Shown here piece by piece: positions 46,537 through 54,905 of a stretch of DNA of 64,000 nt (within the stretch, counting starts at the first letter, position 1; each line of letters starts with the position of its first letter). Below the pieces are notes generated by a model. It was not told where the DNA came from. It made no database searches and saw nothing but the letters and a program-made list of their open reading frames with translations. A program made the translations under genes and the position numbers. The DNA comes from an uncultured SAR86 cluster bacterium (GTDB lineage: Bacteria; Pseudomonadota; Gammaproteobacteria; Magnimaribacterales; Magnimaribacteraceae): the NCBI GenBank assembly GCA_902606175.1, contig CACLEZ010000006.1, positions 1 to 64,000 on the forward strand. The letters are read 5' to 3'.

Positions 46537-48354
46537 TTAAGAAGCTACTAATGCCGGTTTACCGGAAATATGAGCATTTATTTTATTTGTAATATGTTCT
46601 GCGGTTATAGGTTGACCATCAAAACAAAGAATCGATACTAGTTTGTCAGGAATTATTCCACCTTCAGCCATAATTAATGTTCTCATTTGACCATCTCTAT
46701 TTTGTTCAACTATAAAAAGTAGATCATGATCTTCAATGAATTCCCAAACTTCAAGATTAAATGGGAAAGCCCTAATTCTCATTGCATCTATATTTAGATT
46801 TTGTTGATCGAGTACATCTAGAGCCTCTTGCATAGAGCAATCTGTACTTCCAAAATAAATAATTCCCATCGAACTAGTACTCTTTTCTTGATTAAATACT
46901 GGACTAGGAACTAAAGAAGAGGCTGTTTGAAATTTCTTTACAAGTCTTGTCAGCATCTCAGCATTTTTGACCCCATCTTCAGTGTAACCCGCATATTCAT
47001 CATGTGAGGTACCTCTTGTAAAATATGCACCTTTTTCAGGATGTGTTCCAGGATATGTTCGATAAGGTATACCATCTCCATCGACATCTAAATATCTTCC
47101 AAATTTCTCTATTCCATCTAAATCTTCTTTAGAAAGAACCTTTCCTCTGTCATATTGATTATTATCATCCCACTCGAATTCTTTGGTAGACCAATCATTC
47201 ATACCTAAGTCCAAGTCCAGAAGCACAATAACAGGTGTCTGAAGTCGATCTGCGAGATCAAAAGCTTCCACAGCAAAATCGAAACATTCCTTAGGATCTG
47301 ATGGTATCAACAAAATATGTTTTGTATCTCCATGAGATGCGTATGCTGAACATAAGATATCCGACTGTTGTGTCCTTGTTGGCATGCCTGTTGAAGGCCC
47401 ACCTCTTTGTACATTAAATAAAACAGTAGGAACTTCAGCAAAATAGGCTAATCCAATAAACTCGCTCATCAACGAAACTCCCGGTCCACTAGTGGCAGTA
47501 AAAGCCCTCGCTCCGTTCCAATTTGCTCCAATAGTCATACCCATGGCTGCTAATTCGTCTTCAGCTTGAATAAATGCAAATTTATTTTTTTCAGTGCCTA
47601 TTTCAACTCTCATTTTTTCACTATATTTGCTGTAAGATTCTGCAAGAGAAGTGGAAGGTGTAATAGGATACCAGGCACAAACAGTGGCACCACCATAGAC
47701 ACAACCCAGACCAGCAGCATCATTTCCACTAGTTAAGATTAATCCATCAGTTTTATTTGATTTGTTAACTTTGATATCACAATAATCTTTGAAGTTTTCT
47801 TCTGCATAGTTATACCCAATATTCAGAGCTTTTACATTAGGTTCAATGAGTTTTTCTTTGCCTTTAAATTGTTCTTCTATGAGAGATATATATATTTCTT
47901 TATCCATTTCAAGTATGGAAGCTAACAAGCCTACATATCCAAGATTTTTAAAGAGAAGTCTTTGCTTCGGATTGGTAAATTCTTGGACACATAATTTCGT
48001 GAGCGGAATTTCTAAGATATTTATATCTTCCCTACCAAAATCTCTTTTCCAAGAAGAATCATAGATAAGGTAACCGCCTTCTTTGAGCTCTTCTACATCC
48101 TTTTGATAAGATTGAGGATTCATGGCGACAAATAAATCAATACCTTCTCTTCTGCCGAGATATCCGTTTTCGTTGACTCTCACTTCGAACCAAGTCGGTA
48201 AGCCTTGTATATTTGATGGAAAGATATTTTTTGGACTTACTGGGATTCCAGATCTAAAGACTCCTTTTGCAAACATTTGATTAGCGCTTGCAGAACCGGA
48301 GCCATTAACGTTTGCAAATTTTATTACAAAGTCATTTACAGATTTTATCTTCAT
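46537..48354 (-). CDS. korA: 2-oxoglutarate:acceptor oxidoreductase alpha subunit (KorA, gamma-alpha fusion)
   Basis: 605 residues. The N-terminal gamma domain (1-190) starts VIKFANVNGSGSASANQMF. The alpha domain contains the substrate and ThDP-interface motif WYPITPSTSLAESY and the TSGPGVSLMSEFIGLAYFAE and PSTGMPTRTQQSD segments. The ATG at 48354 overlaps the korC stop by one base; an upstream ATG at 48417 in the same frame would lie in korC and is not used. The fusion matches the 66-kDa subunit described for 2-oxoglutarate:NADP+ oxidoreductase in Azoarcus and Thauera. Confidence 0.93.
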   Translation of the reverse strand: MKIKSVNDFVIKFANVNGSGSASANQMFAKGVFRSGIPVSPKNIFPSNIQGLPTWFEVRVNENGYLGRREGIDLFVAMNPQSYQKDVEELKEGGYLIYDSSWKRDFGREDINILEIPLTKLCVQEFTNPKQRLLFKNLGYVGLLASILEMDKEIYISLIEEQFKGKEKLIEPNVKALNIGYNYAEENFKDYCDIKVNKSNKTDGLILTSGNDAAGLGCVYGGATVCAWYPITPSTSLAESYSKYSEKMRVEIGTEKNKFAFIQAEDELAAMGMTIGANWNGARAFTATSGPGVSLMSEFIGLAYFAEVPTVLFNVQRGGPSTGMPTRTQQSDILCSAYASHGDTKHILLIPSDPKECFDFAVEAFDLADRLQTPVIVLLDLDLGMNDWSTKEFEWDDNNQYDRGKVLSKEDLDGIEKFGRYLDVDGDGIPYRTYPGTHPEKGAYFTRGTSHDEYAGYTEDGVKNAEMLTRLVKKFQTASSLVPSPVFNQEKSTSSMGIIYFGSTDCSMQEALDVLDQQNLNIDAMRIRAFPFNLEVWEFIEDHDLLFIVEQNRDGQMRTLIMAEGGIIPDKLVSILCFDGQPITAEHITNKINAHISGKPALVAS

Positions 48355-50375
48355 TATGAATATGCCTTCGCTTCTTGATAAAGGAAATTTTGCATATCCC
48401 AAGCTCCTGTAGGACATCTCTCAGCGCATAAGCCACAATGAAGACAGACATCTTCATCTTTTACCATGACACGTGAAGTTTGCTCTAATTCTTCAGAAAC
48501 CAAAATTTGTTGGTTTAAGTTAATGGCAGGGATTCTTAATTTATTTCTGAGATTTTCTTCGGTGTCATTGTGAACAAAACTTATACAATCTGTAGGGCAA
48601 ATATCTACGCATGCATCACACTCAATACAAAGATCTTCTGAAAAGACGGTCTGAATATCGCAGTTTAAGCAACGCTCTGCTTCTTCAAGGGCTGTGATTT
48701 CATCAAATCCCAACTCAACTTCCATCTTAAGATCTTTTAAAGCATTTTTTTGGTCTGCATGAGGCACTAAAAACCTTTTGGCTTGTGAAATATCATTATT
48801 GTAAGACCATTCATGGACTCCCATTTTCTGACTTATAAGTGTAGTTGTTGGCTCTGGCCTTTCGTACAGATCTGAACTTTTACAGAATTTATCGATTGAG
48901 ATTGCGGCTTGATGACCATGAGCGGCTGCCCAAATTATATTTTCTGGTCCCCATGCGGCATCTCCTCCAAAGAAAATCTTTTCATTTGATGATTGAAAAG
49001 TCACCTTATCAACAATTGGCATATCCCACTCACCAAATTCTATTCCAATATCCCTTTCAATCCACTCAAACGCATTATCCTGTCCAATTGCAACTAATAC
49101 ATCATCACATTCAAGAATAATCGGATCATCACCTGTGGGAACAAGACTTCTTTTACCTTTTTCATCAAATACAGCTTCTACTTTTTCAAATTCCATTCCG
49201 ACTAGCTTCTCGTCTTTAATTAAGAAGCGTTTTGGTACATGATTATCTAGGATAGGTATTCCTTCTCCGAGAGCGTCTTCTATCTCCCATTCTGAAGCTT
49301 TCATTTGGTCGAAAGGACTTCTTACTGCAACCTTCACTTCTTCAGCACCGAGTCTTATGGCCGTCCTGCAACAATCCATTGCAGTATTTCCACCGCCCAA
49401 TACTATTACTTTTTTCCCTACTGATTTAGTATGTTCAAAGGCTATGCTTGTTAGCCAATCTATCCCTATGTGTATATTTCTATGAGCGTCTTCTCTACCT
49501 TCGATATTTATATCTCTACCTTTAGGTGCTCCTGTTCCAACGAAGACTGCATCAAAATCTTTTCCTAAAAAATCTTTCATACTTTTTATTTCAGAATTAA
49601 ATTCAGTTTTGATACCCAAGTTCAAGACTTGATCAACTTCCTCATTTAAAACCTCTTCCGGAAGTCTAAATGAAGGTATATTAGTTCTCATCAAACCCCC
49701 AGCTTGAGGATCTCTTTCGAAGATGGTGCATTGATAACCCATCATTACTAAATCTCTTGCCACTGTTAATGATGCAGGACCACCTCCTATTAAACCAACT
49801 TTCTTTCCATTGCCGGTTTCAGGAGTAGGTATTAGATTCGCAATATCATCTTTATGATCGTAAGTAACTCTTTTGAGCCTACAGATTGCTACCGCTTTTT
49901 CATGAGTTCTGGTTCTCCGGCATGCAGGCTCACAGGGTCTATCGCATGTTCTGCCGAGTATTCCTGGAAATACATTTGACTCCCAATTGAGCATGTACGC
50001 TTCATTATAATTTCCTTGAGAAATTTGTCTTATGTACTCAGGTACAGGTGTATGAGCAGGGCAGGCGTGCTGACATTCTACAACTTTATGATAATACTGG
50101 GGATTTGCAGTATCTGTGGGAGGTACATATTGAGTAACTGCTTGATCAGGTACAGAGAAAAGATCGAGACTCTCTTGGCTTTTCGCTTGATTTATTTTAG
50201 CCTTTAGTTGTTCAACTACTTGCCATCTTAGTTCTTGAGCTTTGTCTAAATCATGAGTCTGAAGCGACTTTCTCAAATCGTATCCTAATTCCTCTCTTAG
50301 AGTTTTAGGTACAGCTACTTTAACCCACCAAGTGTTGTACCTTTTAAACAAGTACCTTGTGTCTGCGTTACTCAT
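48354..50375 (-). CDS. korC: KorC-like NADPH:ferredoxin-type flavoprotein with an integrase-like N-terminal head
   Basis: 673 residues in several parts. Residues 1-62 (RYLFKRYNTWWVKVAVPKTL, then ELGYDLRKSLQTHDLDKAQ) look like the N-terminal domain (DUF6538 type) of phage tyrosine integrases. Residues 95-180 are the GltD-type cysteine domain (C101, C105, C144, C148, C152). The FAD motif is at about 194-200 (GLIGGGP) and the NADPH motif at about 323-331 (KVIVLGGGN). A C-terminal two-cluster ferredoxin has C583/586/589/593 and C644/647/650/654. It probably passes electrons between KorAB and NADP. No ATG, GTG or TTG occurs between residues 35 and about 105, so the head cannot be an annotation artefact. 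It lacks a clear ribosome-binding site. Confidence 0.88.
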   Translation of the reverse strand: MSNADTRYLFKRYNTWWVKVAVPKTLREELGYDLRKSLQTHDLDKAQELRWQVVEQLKAKINQAKSQESLDLFSVPDQAVTQYVPPTDTANPQYYHKVVECQHACPAHTPVPEYIRQISQGNYNEAYMLNWESNVFPGILGRTCDRPCEPACRRTRTHEKAVAICRLKRVTYDHKDDIANLIPTPETGNGKKVGLIGGGPASLTVARDLVMMGYQCTIFERDPQAGGLMRTNIPSFRLPEEVLNEEVDQVLNLGIKTEFNSEIKSMKDFLGKDFDAVFVGTGAPKGRDINIEGREDAHRNIHIGIDWLTSIAFEHTKSVGKKVIVLGGGNTAMDCCRTAIRLGAEEVKVAVRSPFDQMKASEWEIEDALGEGIPILDNHVPKRFLIKDEKLVGMEFEKVEAVFDEKGKRSLVPTGDDPIILECDDVLVAIGQDNAFEWIERDIGIEFGEWDMPIVDKVTFQSSNEKIFFGGDAAWGPENIIWAAAHGHQAAISIDKFCKSSDLYERPEPTTTLISQKMGVHEWSYNNDISQAKRFLVPHADQKNALKDLKMEVELGFDEITALEEAERCLNCDIQTVFSEDLCIECDACVDICPTDCISFVHNDTEENLRNKLRIPAINLNQQILVSEELEQTSRVMVKDEDVCLHCGLCAERCPTGAWDMQNFLYQEAKAYS

Positions 50376-50416
50376 GCTTTGATTTTAAATTCATTCCATT
50401 TAAATTTGGAATATAT

Positions 50417-50426
50417 GGTACATGTA
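50417..50426. promoter_or_regulatory. GGTACATGTA palindrome, copy 1 (korC side)
   Basis: GGTACATGTA, a near copy of the perfect palindrome at 50494. It lies 42 bases from the korC start and could be a regulator site. No factor is recognised. Confidence 0.4.
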
Positions 50427-50469
50427 TTAACTTTATATACCAATACTTTTTATAAATATTATCTATATG

Positions 50470-50492
50470 TTAATGATAATCATTATCATTAA
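50470..50492. promoter_or_regulatory. Fur-like iron box
   Basis: A 23-base perfect palindrome centred on 50481, with GATAATCATTATC in its middle, which is the core of the Fur consensus. It lies midway in the korC-iscR divergent gap. Both flanking operons make or use Fe-S clusters, so iron control makes sense, but which promoter it controls is unclear. Confidence 0.75.
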
Positions 50493-50493
50493 T

Positions 50494-50505
50494 GGTACAT
50501 GTACC
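50494..50505. promoter_or_regulatory. GGTACATGTACC palindrome, copy 2 (iscR side)
   Basis: A perfect 12-base palindrome immediately next to the Fur-like box and 31 bases before the iscR -35. The core GGTACATGTA is shared with copy 1, 77 bases away. Confidence 0.45.
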
Positions 50506-50535
50506 TGTTTTTTTGTTTTTTTGGATACATAATTC

Positions 50536-50563
50536 TTGACTAATTTACTCGGGAACATATAAT
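50536..50563 (+). promoter_or_regulatory. iscR promoter with overlapping IscR-type site
   Basis: TTGACT (50536-50541), a 16-base spacer and TATAAT (50558-50563) form a strong promoter. The stretch TTGACTAATTTACTCGGG overlapping it resembles the Type 1 site bound by [2Fe-2S] IscR at isc promoters, so autorepression is likely. Only 7 bases separate the -10 from the iscR start codon. Confidence 0.75.
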
Positions 50564-50570
50564 TCCGGCC

Positions 50571-51023
50571 GTGAACTTAACTACCAAAGGTAAATATGCT
50601 GTCACAGCAGCACTTGATTTAGCAATGCAACAAACAATTGCAGATGGCTTTACAAAGATTTCTGATGTTGCAAAACGTCAAGATATACCTGCTTCTTACC
50701 TAGAGCAAATATTTAGCCGTTTACGAAAGGCCGGTATTTTGCATGCAGCGAGAGGACCTAATGGTGGATTTAAGCTTTCTAAACAAAGAGATGAAGTGAT
50801 GATAGGTGAGATCATAACTGCAGTTGAAAGAAATATGGATGCTACCCAATGTTCTGGTGAGGGTATTTGCAACAGTGGTACCAAGTGTATCGCACATAAT
50901 TTTTGGATAGACTTTAATGACAATGTTAATGAATTTTTAATGTCTAGATCTCTAGACGATGTCATTACAAATAGGAGAGGTAGTGTTGAACAAACGGGCC
51001 AAGCCCTTATAGCTACAGGATAA
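50571..51023 (+). CDS. iscR: Fe-S cluster regulator IscR
   Basis: Rrf2-family regulator of Fe-S biogenesis. MNLTTKGKYAVTAALDLA matches the family start exactly, so GTG at 50571 is the true start. The helix-turn-helix is within residues 28-60, and the cluster ligands are C94, C100, C106 and H109. The length of 150 residues is normal. No ribosome-binding site precedes the GTG, and the -10 box ends 7 bases upstream, so the mRNA probably begins at the start codon. Confidence 0.96.
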   Translation: MNLTTKGKYAVTAALDLAMQQTIADGFTKISDVAKRQDIPASYLEQIFSRLRKAGILHAARGPNGGFKLSKQRDEVMIGEIITAVERNMDATQCSGEGICNSGTKCIAHNFWIDFNDNVNEFLMSRSLDDVITNRRGSVEQTGQALIATG

Positions 51024-51026
51024 AAT

Positions 51027-52241
51027 ATGCAATTACCTATATACCTAGATTATGCCTCTACTACACCAGCAGACCCTCGAGTGGTCAAGAAGATGCAAGA
51101 ATGCTTATCTCTCGATGGAAATTTCGGAAATCCTGCATCAAGATCGCATGCTTTTGGATGGAAAGCTGAAGAGGCAACTGAAGAGGCGCGACAGCACGTT
51201 GCAGATTTGGTTAATTGTGATCCCAGAGAGATTGTTTGGACCTCTGGTGCTACAGAATCTGACAATCTAGCTATTAAAGGAGCAGCTAGATTCTACAAGA
51301 CTAAAGGAAATCACATCATAACCTCAAAAATAGAACATAAAGCTGTTCTAGATAGTTGTAGGCAATTGGAAAGAGAAGGCTTTGATATCACTTACCTAGA
51401 TCCAGACAGTAATGGAATAATATCACCAGACCTAGTTAAAGAATCATTAACAGATAAAACAATTTTAGTTAGCTTAATGCACATAAATAACGAAATTGGA
51501 GTCGTTAATGACATAAAGGCTATAGGAGAAATAACTAGGGAAGCCGGTATAATATTTCATGTAGATGCTGCACAAAGCACAGGTAAGCTTCCAATTGACC
51601 TTTCGGAAATAAAGGTTGATCTTATGTCTTTCTCAGCGCACAAAACTTATGGACCTAAAGGAATAGGAGCTATGTACGCAAGCAGAAAACCCAGGGTAAG
51701 GCTAGAAGCTCAAATTCATGGCGGCGGGCATGAAAGAGGCATGAGATCCGGCACTCTGGCTACCCATCAAATTGTCGGCATGGGCGAGGCCTTTAGAATA
51801 GCAAAGGTAGACATGGATGAGGATAATAAGAGAATAGAAAAGCTTAGAAATAAGTTCTGGGGTGCCATTAAAGATATGGAAGAAGTCTATTTAAACGGAG
51901 ATGAGATATCCAGAGCCCCTGGTTTCTTAAACGTGAGCTTCAACTATGTAGAGGGTGAATCACTAATAATGGCACTTAAAGATATAGCAGTATCTTCAGG
52001 TTCGGCTTGTACTTCAGCCAGCTTAGAGCCTTCGTATGTTCTCAGAGCTTTAGGGCTAAAAGACGAACTCGCACATAGCTCTATTAGATTTGCTATAGGA
52101 AGATTCACTACTGAAGAAGAAGTAGAATATACAATAGATTTGGTTAGAGATTCGGTGGAAAAATTAAGGACTCTTTCTCCTTTATGGGACATGTATAAAG
52201 ATGGTGTCGATCTGGACACAATTGAATGGGCGGAAGGCTAA
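51027..52241 (+). CDS. iscS: Cysteine desulfurase IscS
   Basis: PLP enzyme that supplies sulfur from cysteine to IscU. The PLP-binding lysine lies in [22 protein letters not shown] upstream binds the cofactor, and the mobile-loop cysteine is in [17 protein letters not shown]. The length of 404 residues equals E. coli IscS. It follows iscR by 3 bases. Confidence 0.98.
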   Translation: MQLPIYLDYASTTPADPRVVKKMQECLSLDGNFGNPASRSHAFGWKAEEATEEARQHVADLVNCDPREIVWTSGATESDNLAIKGAARFYKTKGNHIITSKIEHKAVLDSCRQLEREGFDITYLDPDSNGIISPDLVKESLTDKTILVSLMHINNEIGVVNDIKAIGEITREAGIIFHVDAAQSTGKLPIDLSEIKVDLMSFSAHKTYGPKGIGAMYASRKPRVRLEAQIHGGGHERGMRSGTLATHQIVGMGEAFRIAKVDMDEDNKRIEKLRNKFWGAIKDMEEVYLNGDEISRAPGFLNVSFNYVEGESLIMALKDIAVSSGSACTSASLEPSYVLRALGLKDELAHSSIRFAIGRFTTEEEVEYTIDLVRDSVEKLRTLSPLWDMYKDGVDLDTIEWAEG

Positions 52242-52267
52242 TTTAGTAATTATAAATGAGGTAACTT

Positions 52268-52672
52268 ATGGCATATAGCAAGAAAGTAGTTGAGAAGTTT
52301 GAAAACACTCTTAACGAACCAGAAAAAAACAGTGTTGGAAGATGGGATCCCTCTGATTTGGATATCGGAACAGGTATGGTTGGTGCTCCAGCTTGCGGTG
52401 ACGTAATGCGACTTCAAATTAAGTGTAAACCAGAAAAAAACAGTCATGTAATAAGTGATGTCAAGTTCAAGACATATGGCTGCGGCTCGGCGATTGCTTC
52501 CTCTAGTGAATTAGTTGATATGCTAATTGGTAAAACACTTGAAGAAGCCAGAGAAATCAAAAATAAAGATATTGCAAATGCCCTTGATCTTCCTCCAATA
52601 AAAATTCACTGCTCTGTTTTGGCAGAAGATAGTATTCACAAAGCTATCGAGGATTACGAATCAAAGCTCTAA
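52268..52672 (+). CDS. iscU: Fe-S scaffold protein IscU
   Basis: Scaffold on which [2Fe-2S] clusters are built. Ligands C43 (APACGDVM), C72 (TYGCGSAIASS) and C115 (IHCSVLAEDSI) are present. The HscA-recognition motif LPPIK (108-112) is intact, although hscA and hscB are missing from the operon. The length of 134 residues is slightly longer than E. coli. A GAGGTAAC precedes the ATG. Confidence 0.97.
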   Translation: MAYSKKVVEKFENTLNEPEKNSVGRWDPSDLDIGTGMVGAPACGDVMRLQIKCKPEKNSHVISDVKFKTYGCGSAIASSSELVDMLIGKTLEEAREIKNKDIANALDLPPIKIHCSVLAEDSIHKAIEDYESKL

Positions 52673-52673
52673 G

Positions 52674-53030
52674 ATGTCTTCGGTAAACTCATACACACCA
52701 AATGAATTCAGCTTGTCCGAGACTGCAATTAATCACTTTTCCTCTAACTTGGCAGGGAAAGATTCTAAAGGAATAAGGTTGTCAGTATCAGAATCTACAG
52801 GTTGCTCAGGATATACTTACCAAATTGATTATGTAGAAAAACAAGAGTCTGATGATTTAGTTTTTAAATTTGAAGATATATCTGTATTTATTGATGCAAA
52901 TTCTTTCAAATACTTAAAAGGAACAAAAGTAGACTTCCTAGTTGAAGGTGTCAATGAAGGCATAAAGTTTTTAAATCCAAATGTCAAAGCTATCTGCGGA
53001 TGTGGCGAAAGCTTTGAGGTAGATATTTAG
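52674..53030 (+). CDS. iscA: A-type Fe-S carrier IscA
   Basis: Iron or cluster carrier of the IscA/ErpA family. The three cysteines are in STGCSGYTY and ICGCGESF. The FLVEGVNEGIKFLNPNVKAICGCGESF stretch resembles IscA more than ErpA, in line with position. The length of 118 residues includes a short N-terminal extension. It starts one base after iscU and is followed by fdx 6 bases later. Confidence 0.94.
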   Translation: MSSVNSYTPNEFSLSETAINHFSSNLAGKDSKGIRLSVSESTGCSGYTYQIDYVEKQESDDLVFKFEDISVFIDANSFKYLKGTKVDFLVEGVNEGIKFLNPNVKAICGCGESFEVDI

Positions 53031-53036
53031 AGTCTT

Positions 53037-53375
53037 ATGACCAAAATCAAAGTCTTCCCACACGAAGAGCTTTGTCCGGAAGGAGCAGAAATCGAAGCAG
53101 AACCTGGCAAGACGCTTGCCGAAGCATTGCTTGATAATAAAATTAAAATAGAACATGCATGTGAGCTTTCATGTGCCTGCACAACATGTCATGTAATTGT
53201 AAGAAATGGATTTGAAACCCTTTCTGATGCATCTGATGATGAAGAAGATATGCTTGATAAAGCATGGGGTTTAGAGGCGGAGTCAAGGCTAAGTTGCCAA
53301 GTAGAGATCTCTGAATTTGATTTAGAAATAGAGCTTCCAAAATATACTATCAATATGGTTTCGGAGAATCATTAA
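53037..53375 (+). CDS. fdx: Isc [2Fe-2S] ferredoxin Fdx
   Basis: Adrenodoxin-type ferredoxin that gives electrons for cluster assembly. Cysteine pattern C-x5-C-x2-C (ACELSCACTTCHVIV) and a fourth in RLSCQVEI. The N-terminal KVFPHEELCPEG is the Isc ferredoxin start. The length of 112 residues is normal. It directly follows iscA, where hscB and hscA lie in E. coli. It shares one base with iscX (TAATG). Confidence 0.96.
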   Translation: MTKIKVFPHEELCPEGAEIEAEPGKTLAEALLDNKIKIEHACELSCACTTCHVIVRNGFETLSDASDDEEDMLDKAWGLEAESRLSCQVEISEFDLEIELPKYTINMVSENH

Positions 53376-53569
53376 TGCTGTGGACCGATGTAAATGAAAT
53401 AGCTATTGAACTCGAGGAAAAGCATCCAGATATCGATCCTACCTATATTTTATTTACGGATTTAAGGAGATTAGTAATGGAACTGGAAGGTTTCATTGAT
53501 AGCCCGGAAAAGACAAATGAAAAAATATTAGAGGCTATTCAAATGCTGTGGATTGAAGAGAGAGAATAG
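53375..53569 (+). CDS. iscX: IscX (YfhJ) accessory protein
   Basis: A small acidic protein, 64 residues, that binds IscS and modulates cluster assembly. LWTDVNEIAIELEEKHPDIDP, then FTDLRRLVMELEGF and the final AIQMLWIEE match the family. It ends the operon, as in E. coli. Confidence 0.95.
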   Translation: MLWTDVNEIAIELEEKHPDIDPTYILFTDLRRLVMELEGFIDSPEKTNEKILEAIQMLWIEERE

Positions 53570-53588
53570 CTATTATTTTCTTCGTAAG

Positions 53589-53594
53589 TATAAT
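53589..53594 (+). promoter_or_regulatory. Candidate -10 box of ndk
   Basis: TATAAT 29 bases before the ndk ATG in the 54-base gap after iscX, followed by an AGGGGAA ribosome-binding site. The -35 is weak. Confidence 0.35.
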
Positions 53595-53623
53595 GCGTTT
53601 CTTTAAAAACTAGGGGAAATAAG

Positions 53624-54028
53624 ATGGCTTTAGAACGCACTCTTTCGATAATAAAACCAGATGCTGTTGCCAAAGGGCATGTAGAAGAAATCTGTAAGAG
53701 ACTAGAAGATGCTGGCCTATCAATCACTGAGAAAAAAAGTATTCATCTGGATGATGCTTTAGCAGAGGGATTTTATATTGAACATAAAGGAAAGCCTTTC
53801 TTTGAAGACCTGATTAAATTCATGACTTCAGGGCCCATTCAGGTTCAAGTTCTAGAAGGCGATAATGCTATTATTAATTATAGAGAAGTCATGGGTAGTA
53901 CTAATCCTAAAGAAGCAGCACCTGGAACTCTAAGGGCAGACTTCGCTGAATCAATAGATGCTAATGCAGTTCACGGTTCTGACTCTCCGGAATCTGCAAA
54001 AAGGGAAATTGACTATTTCTTTGGCTAA
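53624..54028 (+). CDS. ndk: Nucleoside diphosphate kinase
   Basis: Transfers the gamma phosphate between nucleotides through a phosphohistidine. The start [15 protein letters not shown] and the active-site [16 protein letters not shown] are conserved. The length of 134 residues is about nine shorter than E. coli, mostly at the C-terminus. The rlmN and pilF genes that usually separate ndk from rodZ are missing. Confidence 0.97.
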   Translation: MALERTLSIIKPDAVAKGHVEEICKRLEDAGLSITEKKSIHLDDALAEGFYIEHKGKPFFEDLIKFMTSGPIQVQVLEGDNAIINYREVMGSTNPKEAAPGTLRADFAESIDANAVHGSDSPESAKREIDYFFG

Positions 54029-54041
54029 ATGAAATTAAGCT

Positions 54042-54905
54042 GTGACTGATGCTCAAGATATTTCTGTAGGACAGATATTAGCTTCTGCGAGGAAGAAAAA
54101 AAGGTTACGTTATAAAAAACTTTGTTCGGAATTAAATATTGACGAAATTTATCTTGTTGCTCTAGAAGAGGGTAACTTTGATCTCATTCCAGGAGGCGAG
54201 GCTTACGTAAAAGGTTTTCTCAGATCGTATGCTAAAAAGTTAGATTTAAATCCAGATGATGTTATAGATAATTACCTAAGCTCAAGGAAAGGTTCTTTAA
54301 AAGCTGCAAAAAAATTATCTCCAAAAGATCAAATAAATAGTAATCCTAAAAATCTCTCCAAAATTGGATTTATAGCAACCTTTTCAATAATTTTTCTTTT
54401 ATTACTAGGAATAATATTTCGAGAATACGAAAGTGATAACCAAGCAGTTACAGATACAATTGAAACCTCTACAACCATTACTTCAAATGATTCTAATGAG
54501 ACCGATTATGAAAGTAATCTTCTTGTCTTAACACCCAATGAGAATCAATCTTCAGAATCTAATGGAGACCTAATTAAAGATATAAGTAATGATCTTGACT
54601 CTCAAGTAAGTGCATTACACTCAGAAGAAACTCCTTTAAACAGAATTCATATAAAGGTTTATGGAGATTGCTGGCTTGAAGTTTTTAATGAGAATAAAAG
54701 AGTGATTTACAAGCTATCTAAGGAAGGAGAAGAATTTACATTTAATGAATCAAAAGTAAAAATTATTGCTGGAAATTTTAAGAATGTTGAAGTCTCTTTT
54801 AATGATAAAATAGTAAATCTAGAAGATTATGCCAATATCAATCAAGTAAGTTGTATTGTATTACCTTCAGGGGATTGTAGTGATTTCAGAACAGCAGATA
54901 ATTAG
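54042..54905 (+). CDS. rodZ: Cell-shape protein RodZ
   Basis: Bitopic membrane protein that connects MreB to the cell wall machinery. GTG start. An N-terminal HTH_25 domain (about 7-75, with [29 protein letters not shown] and [15 protein letters not shown]) is followed by a membrane segment (about 107-126), an acidic Ser/Asn/Thr-rich periplasmic linker, and a C-terminal DUF4115 domain ([12 protein letters not shown]). The position before ispG is conserved. Its end overlaps the ispG start. Confidence 0.9.
   Translation: MTDAQDISVGQILASARKKKRLRYKKLCSELNIDEIYLVALEEGNFDLIPGGEAYVKGFLRSYAKKLDLNPDDVIDNYLSSRKGSLKAAKKLSPKDQINSNPKNLSKIGFIATFSIIFLLLLGIIFREYESDNQAVTDTIETSTTITSNDSNETDYESNLLVLTPNENQSSESNGDLIKDISNDLDSQVSALHSEETPLNRIHIKVYGDCWLEVFNENKRVIYKLSKEGEEFTFNESKVKIIAGNFKNVEVSFNDKIVNLEDYANINQVSCIVLPSGDCSDFRTADN

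Noticed and set aside
48355..48417. N-terminal extension of korA
   Set aside because: It would lie inside the korC C-terminus; the ATG at 48354 forms a normal TAATG junction and starts just before the family motif.
50166..50375. The integrase-like head of KorC as a broken integrase gene fused by assembly error
   Set aside because: The frame is continuous, has an ATG start and no alternative start codon before the flavoprotein domain, and no other integrase sequence is nearby. It is reported as a fusion instead.
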